Shown here piece after piece: positions 50,250 to 58,763 of a stretch of DNA of 64,000 bases. Numbering within the stretch: position 1 is the first letter of the stretch; each line of letters begins with the position of its first letter. The DNA comes from Actinomadura rudentiformis (GTDB lineage: Bacteria > Actinomycetota > Actinomycetes > Streptosporangiales > Streptosporangiaceae). The notes under the pieces are model-generated. The model worked only from the letters and a program-made list of their open reading frames with translations, searched no databases and was not told the DNA's origin. The stretch covers positions 1-64,000 of the forward strand of contig NZ_WBMT01000027.1 in the NCBI RefSeq assembly GCF_008923185.1, read 5' to 3'. Position numbers and translations under genes: made by a program.

Positions 50250-51124
50250 GCGCCGCGAGGGTGTTGTTCGACGAACCCGGCCCGCGCGCCCGCCGCCGGA
50301 TCCGGGTCGCGACCGTGCTGACGGTCCTGGCCGGGCTCGCGCTGCTCGGGCTGGCCCTGCGGCAGTTCGCCGACAACGGGCAGCTCGCGGCCGACCGCTG
50401 GCGCCCGTACGGCACTTGGCCGATGTGGCGGTACCTGCTGGACGGGCTGAAGTCGACCGCGTTCGCGGCGGTCGTGGCGATCGCGCTGTCGATGGCGGCG
50501 GGCATCGTGCTCGCGCTCGGCCGCCTGTCGCCCAGCCGGTGGGTGCGTCTGCCGTCCGCCGCGTACGTCGAGGTCGTACGGACCATCCCGGCGCTGCTGC
50601 TGGTGTACGTGGTGCTGTTCGCGCTGCCGAAGTACGGGCTCGACATGCCGCTGTTCTGGAAGCTCGTCGTGCCGCTGTCGGTGTCCAACGCCGCCGCGTT
50701 CGCCGAGATCTTCCGGGCGGGCATCCAGTCGGTCGAGCGCGGGCAGCTGGAGGCGGGTCTCGCGGTCGGCCTCACCCGCGGCCGGGCCATGCGGATGATC
50801 GTGCTGCCGCAGGCGGCGCGGCGGGTGCTGCCGTCGCTGATCAGCCAGTCCGTCGGACTGGTCAAGGACACCTCGCTCGGCTTCGTCGTCAGCTATGCCG
50901 AGCTGCTCTACAGCGGCAAGGTGCTCGCCAACTACAACCACTTGCTCATCCAGACCTACCTGGTCATCGCGCTGGTCTACCTGGTGATCAACGCGACGCT
51001 GTCGAAGGTCGCCCGCACTGTGGAGGAACGCAATGCCGGTCGAGTACGAGGTGCTGGCCGAGGTCGTGCGCAACGGCTTCGTGGAGAGCGTGCACTACGG
51101 GAGCGTGTCGGGGCTGGCGCCTGA
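50246..51124 (+). CDS. Amino acid ABC transporter permease (GluD-like) with extended C-terminus
   Basis: The 292-residue permease has RAGIQSVERGQLEAGLAVGLTRGRAMRMIVLPQAARRVLPS (in parts: GQLEAGLAVGLT and IVLPQAAR), the family loop. The start ATG overlaps the previous stop by ATGA. The family usually ends near the position of LSKVARTVEERN. Here the frame runs on for about 30 Arg/Gly-rich residues (AGRVRGAGRGRAQRLRGERA) through the start of the asparaginase gene, a 92-bp overlap. Confidence 0.9.
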   Translation: MSAARVLFDEPGPRARRRIRVATVLTVLAGLALLGLALRQFADNGQLAADRWRPYGTWPMWRYLLDGLKSTAFAAVVAIALSMAAGIVLALGRLSPSRWVRLPSAAYVEVVRTIPALLLVYVVLFALPKYGLDMPLFWKLVVPLSVSNAAAFAEIFRAGIQSVERGQLEAGLAVGLTRGRAMRMIVLPQAARRVLPSLISQSVGLVKDTSLGFVVSYAELLYSGKVLANYNHLLIQTYLVIALVYLVINATLSKVARTVEERNAGRVRGAGRGRAQRLRGERALRERVGAGA

Positions 51125-52007
51125 CGGCAGCCTCGCCCATGCGCGCGGCGACGTGCATGGAACCGTGCTCCCGCGTTCCACGACCAAGCCGTTCCAGGCG
51201 CTCGCGTGCCTGACGGCGGACGCGCCGCTCACCGGCGACCGGCTCGCGATCGCGGCGGGCAGTCACACCGGTGAGGACTTCCATGTGAAGACCGTTGCCG
51301 CGATCCTCGCCGACGCGGGGCTCGGTTTCGACGCGCTGCAGTGCCCCGCGACCCCGCCCGAGGACGAGCGTACGCGCGCGGCGCTCATTCGCGACGGCGA
51401 GCCCGACGAGTCGCGCGAACGCATGAACTGCTCAGGCAAGCACGCCGCGATGCTCGCTGCGTGCGTCGTCAACGACTGGCCGGTGGAGACCTACCTCGAC
51501 CCGAACCATCCGCTCCAGCAGGGTGTCCGCACCACGATGGCCGACGCCGCGGGAGAACGGCCCGCGCCCGTCGCCGTGGACGGCTGCGGCGCCCCGCTCT
51601 TCGGTCTCACCCTGACGGGGCTGGCGCGCGCCGCGCAGTCCCTCGTCCTCGCCAAGAACGGCCCCTACCGCGCGGTGGCCGACGCGATGCGCGAGTACCC
51701 CGAGTACGTCGGCGGCACCGGCCACCTCAACACAGAGCTCATGAAGGCCCTGCCCGGCTCCGTCGTCAAGGGCGGCGCGGAGGGCGTCCTCATCGCCGCC
51801 ACCGCCGAAGGCCACGCCGTCGCCGTCAAGGTCATCGATGGCAGTCCCCGCGCCACCACCGCCATCGCCGTCCACGCCCTCGCCGCTCTCGGCGCGGCCG
51901 TCACCCCGGCCGCCGCCGAGCTGGCCGCCGTGCCCATCCTCGGTGGCGGCCGTGTCGTGGGCGAGATCCGTACAACCGAATCCGTACGACAGAAGGGAAG
52001 TAAGTGA
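51033..52007 (+). CDS. Asparaginase (Rhizobium etli AnsA-type, class 3)
   Basis: The 324-residue protein belongs to the asparaginase II family PF06089: YEVLAEVVRNGFVESVHYGS, VLPRSTTKPFQALA, SHTGEDFHVKTVAAIL, MNCSGKHAAMLAACV, and VDGCGAPLFGLTLTGLARA. It hydrolyses asparagine to aspartate and ammonia in the cytosol. GGAGG 5 nt before the ATG at 51033 gives a strong start inside the end of the permease gene. Its TGA overlaps the GTG of cutC. Confidence 0.92.
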   Translation: MPVEYEVLAEVVRNGFVESVHYGSVSGLAPDGSLAHARGDVHGTVLPRSTTKPFQALACLTADAPLTGDRLAIAAGSHTGEDFHVKTVAAILADAGLGFDALQCPATPPEDERTRAALIRDGEPDESRERMNCSGKHAAMLAACVVNDWPVETYLDPNHPLQQGVRTTMADAAGERPAPVAVDGCGAPLFGLTLTGLARAAQSLVLAKNGPYRAVADAMREYPEYVGGTGHLNTELMKALPGSVVKGGAEGVLIAATAEGHAVAVKVIDGSPRATTAIAVHALAALGAAVTPAAAELAAVPILGGGRVVGEIRTTESVRQKGSK

Positions 52008-52753
52008 GCCTCACCTACGAGATCTGCATCGACAGCGTCGAGGGCGCGATCGCCGCCGAACAGGCGGGCGCCGACCGGGTGGAGCTGTGCGCCGCGCTGT
52101 TCGACGGCGGCATCACCCCGAGCCTCGGCACGGTCCGCGCCGCCGTCGCGGCGGTCTCGTCGATCCGCGTGCACGTCATCATCCGTCCGCGCGGCGGTGA
52201 CTTCATCTTCGACGCCCACGAGGTGGACGCGATGGAGCACGACGTGGCCCTCGCCCGCGAGGCGGGTGCCCATGGCGTGGTGATCGGCGCGCTGACCCCC
52301 GAGGGTGAGGTCGACCGCGCGGTCACCACCCGTCTCCTCAAGGCCGCCGGGGGCCTCCCCGTCACGTTCCACCGCGCCTTCGACATGGCGGCCGATCCCT
52401 TCACGGCACTCGAGACCCTGATCGACCTCGGCGTCGACCGGGTCCTCACCTCCGGTCAGGAAGTGAGCGTGCTCGAAGGGGCCCCGCTCATCGCCGAGCT
52501 CGTCCGCCGCGCGGGCGACCGCATCGTCGTCATGCCGGGCGGCGGCGTGACCGAACGCAACGTGGCGCGCATCGTCAACGAGACCGGAGTCAAAGAGATC
52601 CACTTCGCCGCCCTCACCGAGGCCGACAGCCCCGCCGTCCACCGCAACCCGCACCCGTTCATGGGCGGCGAGCTGCGCCGCCCCGAGTACCAGCGCCTCG
52701 TCACCACCGGCGCGGGGATCACCTCGGTGATCGCGGCCAGCCGACTAAACTGA
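52004..52753 (+). CDS. cutC: CutC family protein (copper homeostasis / TIM-barrel)
   Basis: The 249-residue TIM-barrel protein has YEICIDSVEGAIAAEQAGADRVELCAALFDGGITPS (in parts: AGADRVELCA and GGITPSLG), HVIIRPRGGDFIF, PVTFHRAFDM, VDRVLTSGQE and MPGGGVTERNV. Its role in copper tolerance was proposed from E. coli, but later work has not firmly supported copper binding. The GTG start overlaps the asparaginase stop as GTGA, so both are translated from one message. Its end contains the -10 box of the next gene. Confidence 0.92.
   Translation: MSLTYEICIDSVEGAIAAEQAGADRVELCAALFDGGITPSLGTVRAAVAAVSSIRVHVIIRPRGGDFIFDAHEVDAMEHDVALAREAGAHGVVIGALTPEGEVDRAVTTRLLKAAGGLPVTFHRAFDMAADPFTALETLIDLGVDRVLTSGQEVSVLEGAPLIAELVRRAGDRIVVMPGGGVTERNVARIVNETGVKEIHFAALTEADSPAVHRNPHPFMGGELRRPEYQRLVTTGAGITSVIAASRLN
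52746..52751 (+). promoter_or_regulatory. -10 box of a leaderless promoter inside the end of cutC
   Basis: TAAACT ends 6 nt before the ATG at 52758 and overlaps the cutC stop codon. Confidence 0.55.
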
Positions 52754-52757
52754 ACCC

Positions 52758-53618
52758 ATGGGGCGTAAGGGGCAGCGGGAGCCGCAGGCGGATCGCTACC
52801 CGATCGTCAACGGCGAAGCCGAGCTCCTGCGCGACGCCGACCGCGACGGCGGCTGGGTGCTGTGCGTGGGCGGGGTGCCCCAGTCCTACGTGGACCTGGC
52901 CGACCCCACCTACCTCGACTTCGAGTACATGCGCCTCATGGGCGACGTGATCGACTGCCTGGGCCTCGACCACGAGCCCGTCGACGCCGTGCACATCGGC
53001 GGTGCGGCCTGCACCCTGCCCCGCTACATCGCCGCGACCCGGCCCGGCTCCCGCCAGGTCGTCCTCGAACCCGACGGCCGGCTGGTCCAGCTCGTCCGCG
53101 AGCAGCTGCCCGTCAAGAACGTGCCCGGGCTCAAGATCCGCATCGTGGACGGCCGGGCCGGCATCGCCGCCCTGGCCGACGCCGCCGACGACCTCGCGGT
53201 CCTCGACGCGTTCGCCGAGGCCTCGATGCCGGTCGAGCTCGCCACCCAGGAGTTCGCCTACGACGTGGCCCGCGTGCTGCGCCCCGGCGGCGTCTACCTG
53301 ATCAACGTCGCGGACGGCTTCCGCCTGCCGTTCGCGCGACGCATGGCCGCCACCGTCCGCTCGGTCTTCCCCCACACCCTCGTGCTGGCCGAGCCCGGCG
53401 TCCTGCGCGGCCGCCGCTTCGGCAACCTCATCATCGCCGCCTCCCGGACGCCCCTGCCCACCGCGCAGCTCACCCGCCGGGCCGCCGGCGGCCTCGTCCA
53501 GGCCCGCCTCATCGAGGGCGGCGACCTCACCGCCTTCATCGCGGGCGCCGCCCCCATGCACGACGGCGACGCGATCGAAACTCCCGTCCCGCCACCCCAG
53601 GTCTTCGGCCGCCCCTGA
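52758..53618 (+). CDS. Spermidine-synthase-like methyltransferase-fold protein
   Basis: The 286-residue protein has a short beta N-terminal part (GEAELLRDADRDGGWVLCVGGVPQSYVDLADP) and a Rossmann methyltransferase-like fold: DAVHIGGAACTLPRYIAATRPGSRQVVLEPDGRLVQ, the Asp region IRIVDGRAG, and VLRPGGVYLINVAD. It resembles the soluble domain of fused MFS/spermidine-synthase proteins. The active-site residues of true spermidine synthases are not all apparent, so a polyamine product is uncertain. The start is supported by a leaderless -10 box. Confidence 0.87.
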   Translation: MGRKGQREPQADRYPIVNGEAELLRDADRDGGWVLCVGGVPQSYVDLADPTYLDFEYMRLMGDVIDCLGLDHEPVDAVHIGGAACTLPRYIAATRPGSRQVVLEPDGRLVQLVREQLPVKNVPGLKIRIVDGRAGIAALADAADDLAVLDAFAEASMPVELATQEFAYDVARVLRPGGVYLINVADGFRLPFARRMAATVRSVFPHTLVLAEPGVLRGRRFGNLIIAASRTPLPTAQLTRRAAGGLVQARLIEGGDLTAFIAGAAPMHDGDAIETPVPPPQVFGRP

Positions 53619-53846
53619 CTCCTGGGCCGGCAGAATCGAATTCCACCTGGATATCGCCGGTGTTCTCCCGGATTCCCGAAACTCTGTGCGACCAGTGGAC
53701 CTCCGCGCACCGTTCTCGGGCGCGCTCGGCGAGCAGCTCTTCGATTCGGCCCTGCGGAATGCCCCCATGGGACTGGCCTGACGATGGCGACCTTGTTCAT
53801 GCCCGTATCTGCCGCATCGCGACGGCAAATGCCCCATAATCGAGCG

Positions 53847-55856
53847 ATGGAGTCCTCCACCCGAATTCTGATTGTCGGCATGGATTCGTCGGGGAAAATA
53901 CTCCAGTTCGACCGCAACGCCGCGGCAGTTCTTGCCAGAAATCCTGATGATCTGTGCGGCGCTCCGTTCGGCGACATGATCGTCGGAGGGGCTGACGGCG
54001 CACTGGAGCGTCTCCTGGCGGCGGTGGCCGCCGGGCGCGAGACCTCGGCCATGCTCGCGATCGAGACGGGGGAGGGCACGACCCACGACGCCGTCATCAC
54101 CGTGCATCCGATGAGCGGCGGCGACCCCGACCTGTCGGCGCTGGCCGTCATCCGCGTCCCGGTGCCGCTGCCCGACCGGTTCCTCGACCCGGCGGTCATC
54201 CGCCGCGCGCTGCTCGAGGACTCGCTGCCGCGCATCGGCGCGACGCTCGACCTCGACCAGCTGGCCCGCGGGCTCATGGACATCCTCGTCCCGCACTTCT
54301 GCAACGCGGGCGGGCTGCTCCTGCTGGAGAGCCTGGTGGCCGCCGACGAGTCGCCCGAGCAGCCGCAGGACGGATCGCACGTGCTGCGGCGCATGGCGGT
54401 CTCCTTCGACGACGGCGACCAGGCGTGGGACGCGGCGTTCCCGACCGGCGAGGTGCTGACCTACCCGCCCGGCACCCCGTACGTGCAGTGCATGGACGGC
54501 GGGCGCCCGGTCCTCGCCCGGCTCGCCGACGAGGGCGCGGCCCGCATCGCCGAGGCGTGGCGCCGCCCGCCGGTCGCCGAGCTGCTCAAGGGCGCGTCGA
54601 TGCTGCTCCTGCCGATCATCGCCGACGGCGCGACGCTCGGTTTCTTCGTCTGCACGCGCAGCGTCGCGCACCGCCCGTTCGACGCGTACGACATCGACAT
54701 CGGCATGGAGTTCGCCTCGCGCGCCGCACGTTTCATCGAGAGCGCGCGCCGGTACGGACGGGAGCGCGCGACCGCGCTCACGCTGCAGCGCAGCCTGCTG
54801 CCGACCGACCTGTCGGCGCCGGCGACGGTCGAGGTGCACCACCGTTACCTGCCCGGCGGCCGGCTCATCGAGGTCGGCGGCGACTGGTACGAGTCGATCG
54901 CGCTGCCGGGCGGGCGGGTGGTCCTGGTCGTCGGCGACGTGGCCGGGCACGGCGTGCGCGCGGCGGTGACCATGGGCCGGCTGCGCACCGCGATCCATAC
55001 GCTGGCCGGGCTCGACCTGCCGCCCGCCGAGGCATTGGAGCGCCTCGACCTGCTGATGCGGACGCTCGGCGAGCGCGAGCCGCACTTCGCCACCTGCGCC
55101 TACGTGGTGTACGACGCCGTCAGCGGGCGCTGCGAGGCCGCCAGTGCCGGGCACCTGCCGCCGCTCATGGTGCTGCCCGGCGGCGAGGCCACGTACCTCG
55201 ACGTGCCGCCGGCGCCTCCGCTGGGCGTGGGCGAGGGGCCGATCGTCAGCCGCGAGTTCACCGTCGAGGACGGCGCCCTGCTGGTGCTCTACACCGACGG
55301 CCTGGTGGAGAACCGCTCGCGCGACATCGACGACGGGCTGGCCCGCCTGCGCCGCACGTTCGGCGACGGCGCCGCCGCCCGGCCGCTGGAGGAGCTGTGC
55401 CAGGCCGCGCTCGACGGCGTGTACGACGACCAGCACCGGGACGACATCGCGATGCTCGTGGCGCGCCTGCGCCGCATCCCGGCCGACGACCACGTCACCT
55501 GGGACCTGCCCGCCGATCCCGCGGCGGCGCGGCGCGCCCGCGGGCTGATCCGCGACCGGCTCGACCGCTGGGGCCTGGGCGAGCTGTCCGACTCCGCCAC
55601 GCTGCTGGCCTCGGAGCTGGTGACCAACGCGATCCGGCACGCGGACGGGCAGATCACCCTGCGGCTGGTCCGCGAGGAAGGGCTCGTGCTGGAGGTCTTC
55701 GACGGCACCGACGGCCGCCCGCGGATCCGCCGCTGCGAGGACGGCATGGCCGAGTCCGGGCGGGGCCTGCACGTGGTCGGCCGGCTGGCGCGCCGCTGGG
55801 GCGTCCGCCGGACCGGCGAGGGCAAGGCCGTCTGGTGCGAGCTCGAACGTCTGTGA
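53847..55856 (+). CDS. SpoIIE-type protein phosphatase with PAS, GAF and HATPase domains
   Basis: The 669-residue signalling protein has a PAS-like domain (about 5-105), a GAF domain (about 130-300), a PP2C/SpoIIE phosphatase domain (330-541), and a GHKL ATPase domain (550-669). The phosphatase has metal ligands in VGGDWYES (D347), GDVAGHG (D364), LYTDGLVENR (D484) and RDDIAML (D533). The ATPase has ELVTNAIRHADG, EVFDGTDGRP and SGRGLHVVGRL. It combines RsbU-like and RsbW-like functions and probably controls a partner-switch sigma pathway. The ATG at 53847 follows a CATAAT box by 6 nt; an upstream in-frame ATG exists at 53784. Confidence 0.9.
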   Translation: MESSTRILIVGMDSSGKILQFDRNAAAVLARNPDDLCGAPFGDMIVGGADGALERLLAAVAAGRETSAMLAIETGEGTTHDAVITVHPMSGGDPDLSALAVIRVPVPLPDRFLDPAVIRRALLEDSLPRIGATLDLDQLARGLMDILVPHFCNAGGLLLLESLVAADESPEQPQDGSHVLRRMAVSFDDGDQAWDAAFPTGEVLTYPPGTPYVQCMDGGRPVLARLADEGAARIAEAWRRPPVAELLKGASMLLLPIIADGATLGFFVCTRSVAHRPFDAYDIDIGMEFASRAARFIESARRYGRERATALTLQRSLLPTDLSAPATVEVHHRYLPGGRLIEVGGDWYESIALPGGRVVLVVGDVAGHGVRAAVTMGRLRTAIHTLAGLDLPPAEALERLDLLMRTLGEREPHFATCAYVVYDAVSGRCEAASAGHLPPLMVLPGGEATYLDVPPAPPLGVGEGPIVSREFTVEDGALLVLYTDGLVENRSRDIDDGLARLRRTFGDGAAARPLEELCQAALDGVYDDQHRDDIAMLVARLRRIPADDHVTWDLPADPAAARRARGLIRDRLDRWGLGELSDSATLLASELVTNAIRHADGQITLRLVREEGLVLEVFDGTDGRPRIRRCEDGMAESGRGLHVVGRLARRWGVRRTGEGKAVWCELERL

Positions 55857-55860
55857 TCGG

Positions 55861-57051
55861 TCAGCGCAGCACCGAGATGTGCAGGTGGTCGAAGTGGTTC
55901 TGCGTCAGGCTGCCGCGGTTCTCCATCTTGCGCCAGCCGGGGAACCTGATGTTCCAGATGTGCTGCTTCCAGATCACATAGGAGATGCCCAGGCGCCGGG
56001 CGTTGCTGATCGCGTACTGGGCGACCTGGTCGCCGTGGCGCTGCGCGCTGGCGCTCGGCATCCGGCCCGTGGTGGTCTCCATGAAGTCGCAGGCGCGGCC
56101 GAGCGCGTGGTCCTGCGGGTCGCCGGTGTTGCGGAAGCAGCCGATGACGGGGAACGCCCCGAACATGCCGTCGAGCTCCGTCACCACCTTGCTCATCGTC
56201 GGCGTCATCATGTTGCCGGTGATGGTCGACCGGTTGCCGGTGACGCCGTCGGGGCGGCCGCTCACCTGCGGCTGCCGGCGCAGGCCGGCCGGCGTGACCG
56301 GCGACGTCTGCGGCGCGATGGGAGCGATCTTCGTGCCGCGCGGGAGGATGCGCTTGAGCGCCTTCGACAGCTTCTTGCGGTCGGCCTTGGGGGCGCTGAT
56401 CACCAGCCCGTTGCCGTCCGGCATGCCCAGGGTGCGCGCCTGGGTCCGGGACACCACCGCGTCGACGTCGCTGATCCCCATCGAGGCGTACGCGGAGATC
56501 CGCACCTGGCCGGGCTTGGCGGTGCTGCCCGCCTGCACGACGCCGCCGAGCGGCAGCGTGCCCTCCCGGCTCAGCGTGAACGACACGGCCAGCCCACCGG
56601 TCGCGACGGTGCGCCAGAGCTGGTCGGACTCGGCGGACTGCTTGGGCGCGAACGCGCGGAACGCGGACGGGTCCACGCCGAGTAGCCCGACCCGCCGCCC
56701 GCCGACCTGGGCGCGGGCCGCGTCGACGACCGTGACCCCGGCGACGCCCTTGATACGGCGCGTGCGCTCCACCACCGTGGGCGGCAGCGAGCCGGTCCCG
56801 GCGATCAGCAGGCTGGGCTGGAGGCGCCGGGTGAGCGGTGCGACCGCCGGGACACCCATGGCCTCTCCCGAGACCGAGACGAGCTCGCCGGGATCGGCCT
56901 TGGCGGGTCCGTCCGGTTCGCCCTGCCGGTCGAGGATGATCATGGTGACGTCGCCGATCAGGGTGGCGAGCAGGGCGGTGCCGATGACCACCGGGAGCAC
57001 CCGGCCGCCGGGCAGCACGCGGCGCTCCCTCGTCCTGGCCCTGATCCGCAC
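55861..57051 (-). CDS. Membrane-anchored protein with ABC-permease-like ectodomain and ARB_07466 zinc-peptidase-like C-terminus
   Basis: The 396-residue protein has one N-terminal membrane anchor (about 18-40, VLPVVIGTALLATLIGDVTMIIL). Residues about 60-250 resemble the ectodomain of FtsX-type permeases (GVDPSAFRAFAPKQSAESDQLWRTVA in parts, DVDAVVSRTQARTLGM). The C-terminal domain (280-396) matches the ARB_07466-like family and has M15-peptidase-type ligands: H315-x6-D322 in DHALGRACDF and H389/H391 in NHFDHLHIS. It may act on peptidoglycan or bind it. Its stop lies 4 nt beyond the convergent SpoIIE-type gene. Confidence 0.83.
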   Translation of the reverse strand: MRIRARTRERRVLPGGRVLPVVIGTALLATLIGDVTMIILDRQGEPDGPAKADPGELVSVSGEAMGVPAVAPLTRRLQPSLLIAGTGSLPPTVVERTRRIKGVAGVTVVDAARAQVGGRRVGLLGVDPSAFRAFAPKQSAESDQLWRTVATGGLAVSFTLSREGTLPLGGVVQAGSTAKPGQVRISAYASMGISDVDAVVSRTQARTLGMPDGNGLVISAPKADRKKLSKALKRILPRGTKIAPIAPQTSPVTPAGLRRQPQVSGRPDGVTGNRSTITGNMMTPTMSKVVTELDGMFGAFPVIGCFRNTGDPQDHALGRACDFMETTTGRMPSASAQRHGDQVAQYAISNARRLGISYVIWKQHIWNIRFPGWRKMENRGSLTQNHFDHLHISVLR

Positions 57052-57177
57052 CTGGCTGCCGTCCCCTCATGGCCTGCCGTCCGGAGGCGGGCGCCTCCGA
57101 TCTTCCCCTGCCGCGAAATATTAGACAGGAGTGGAACAACTGGCCACCCGAGCATCCATTGAACACCGCTTGCTGAG

Positions 57178-57217
57178 CGCTGAGGCCCGCCGGGCTGGCA
57201 TCCGGCGGGCCTCAGCG
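57178..57217. terminator. Strong hairpin terminator after the secreted I36-like gene
   Basis: A perfect 16-bp stem (CGCTGAGGCCCGCCGG with its complement) closes an 8-nt loop. It begins 14 nt after the stop of the minus-strand secreted protein gene. It has no U-tract, as is common in this genome. Confidence 0.75.
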
Positions 57218-57231
57218 GTCAGGGGGTGGCG

Positions 57232-57705
57232 CTAGCACTTCCAGACCCACTTGTGGGAGTCGATGCCGCTGTAGATGATGGGCTGGTCCTTCTTGGGGCC
57301 CCACGTCCACCGGTGGACATGGACCCATCCCTTTCTGGACTTCACCATGCGTGTCAGGTTCCAGGCGTGGCCGGGCTTGATGCAGGCCCAGCTGCCCTTC
57401 CCGCCGGCCTTGTCGTAGACGCGGACGTGGGCGGCGCCCGCTCCCTTCTTGCCGTTGTTGTAGATGGCGTTGGCGCGGTGGCGGGTGCCGTCCGCGCACT
57501 TGCCGCTCCAGTTCCAGCCGTCGCTCCACCACTTGCAATCGGGCTTGTCGGCGAACCTCTGGGCGGAGGTGTTGGACCAGGCGCAGAAGTAGCCGCGCTT
57601 GCAGTCCTTCATGGCGGCCTGCGCCGGCGCGCCGGCGGCCACGCTGCCGGCGGCCGTCGCGGCCGCGACCGCGGCGACGGCGCCGATCGTGCGAAGTCGT
57701 GCCAT
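57232..57705 (-). CDS. Secreted small protein, peptidase inhibitor I36-like
   Basis: The 157-residue precursor has a clear signal peptide (about residues 1-31, ending GAPAQA). The mature part opens KDCKRGYFCAWSNTSAQRF and contains six cysteines at regular spacing (for example PDCKWWSDGWNWSGKCADG, SWACIKPGHAW, VWKC), enough for three disulfides. The opening resembles the Streptomyces metalloproteinase inhibitor family I36, which blocks extracellular proteases. The rest, rich in Trp and basic residues (KSRKGWVHVHRWTWG), looks unlike the founding members, so the assignment is tentative. A strong terminator follows. Confidence 0.78.
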   Translation of the reverse strand: MARLRTIGAVAAVAAATAAGSVAAGAPAQAAMKDCKRGYFCAWSNTSAQRFADKPDCKWWSDGWNWSGKCADGTRHRANAIYNNGKKGAGAAHVRVYDKAGGKGSWACIKPGHAWNLTRMVKSRKGWVHVHRWTWGPKKDQPIIYSGIDSHKWVWKC

Positions 57706-57794
57706 GGTGCCCCTTCCTTGGACGGATCAGTCGGAACGACCGTAGGAGGGGGCGCTATCGCGTCGTTATCAAGCCGTTAATCCCGGTCAAGCGG

Positions 57795-58625
57795 TCAGTC
57801 CCACCAGAACGACCAGTGGGTCTTGCCGCGGATCTCCTCGGCGTAGCCACCGAGGGTGCCGGGGCCCTGGAAGAGGATGTCGGGGCAGAACGCCCAGTGC
57901 TCGGCGGCGACGTGCAGGGCGTGGCGGGCGCTGACGGGTGGTGAGGCGACGCTCAGCTCCAGGGTGTTGAAGCCCATCGCGACGACGCGGGCCCCGAACC
58001 GGTCCTCCCAGCCGCGGACCACGGCGGCGAGCGGCGCCGTCCACTCGTTGTGGTTGAGCGCGCCCTGCCATCCCATGGCGGCGAGGACGTCGGCGCTGCG
58101 CTCGACCGCGACGAGGCCGAGGGAGAGCCCGCGGGGGGCGAGGGCGCGGGCGTGGCGGTCGGCCACGGCGCCCGGGTCGTCCAGCGAGGCGCCGCGCTGC
58201 GCCGGGCCGGGGCAGTCGCGGCCGAACGGCGCCAGGTCGTCGTGGTCCTCGTCAGCGGTCTGCTCCGCCCAGTCGGCCCAGACCTCGGACATGAACGCGC
58301 TGGGGAGGTAGTTGTCGATGTCGGTGACCGGTTCGGGCGCGATCTGCCCCGCGGCCCACGGCTGGTCGGTCTCGTCCAGCAGCACCGGCCACAGCCCGGA
58401 CCGCGGGTGCGCCGCGCGGAGCGCCGCCCACAGCTCGCCGGTGACCGGTTCGTCGCTCAGCCAGAACGCCGGGCGCAGCAGGATCTGGCGCTGCGGGTAG
58501 CCGGGGTCCGGCCAGACCACGTCCCCGGCGGGCAGCGCCACGTCCAGCGCCCGCTCGACCTGGTCGTCAGCGAACAGCTGGGGCAGGTTGCCCGGCAGGG
58601 ACCGCCGGAGCTCGAGGTCGTCCAT
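57795..58625 (-). CDS. DUF4253 domain-containing protein
   Basis: The 276-residue protein has the DUF4253 landmark at its C-terminus: VVRGWEDRFGARVVAMGFNTLELSVASPP (in parts) and HALHVAAEHWAFCPDILFQGPGTL, ending IRGKTHWSFWWD. The N-terminal part contains LWPVLLDETDQPW. The domain is common in actinobacteria; function is not known, and some relatives are found beside toxin-immunity genes. The ATG at 58625 (MDDLELRR) fits better than the longer frame. It is followed downstream on the same strand by the I36-like gene after a 90-nt gap. Confidence 0.87.
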   Translation of the reverse strand: MDDLELRRSLPGNLPQLFADDQVERALDVALPAGDVVWPDPGYPQRQILLRPAFWLSDEPVTGELWAALRAAHPRSGLWPVLLDETDQPWAAGQIAPEPVTDIDNYLPSAFMSEVWADWAEQTADEDHDDLAPFGRDCPGPAQRGASLDDPGAVADRHARALAPRGLSLGLVAVERSADVLAAMGWQGALNHNEWTAPLAAVVRGWEDRFGARVVAMGFNTLELSVASPPVSARHALHVAAEHWAFCPDILFQGPGTLGGYAEEIRGKTHWSFWWD

Positions 58626-58763
58626 TTCCGCCGTTCCGGTACACATCAGTGCCAACAGGGATCTTGGCACTCCGGAGATGTTAACGGCGCAAGGCACGGT
58701 CAGGGGACGGGGCCGCAGGGTTCGGTCGGCCTCACCTGTAGAGGTACTTGGCGTCTCTCGCTT

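Noticed and set aside
52719..55772. 1017-codon open frame on the minus strand
   Set aside because: It is antisense to the spermidine-synthase-like and SpoIIE-type genes, both with clear motifs. The frame has no domain and is a GC-bias shadow.
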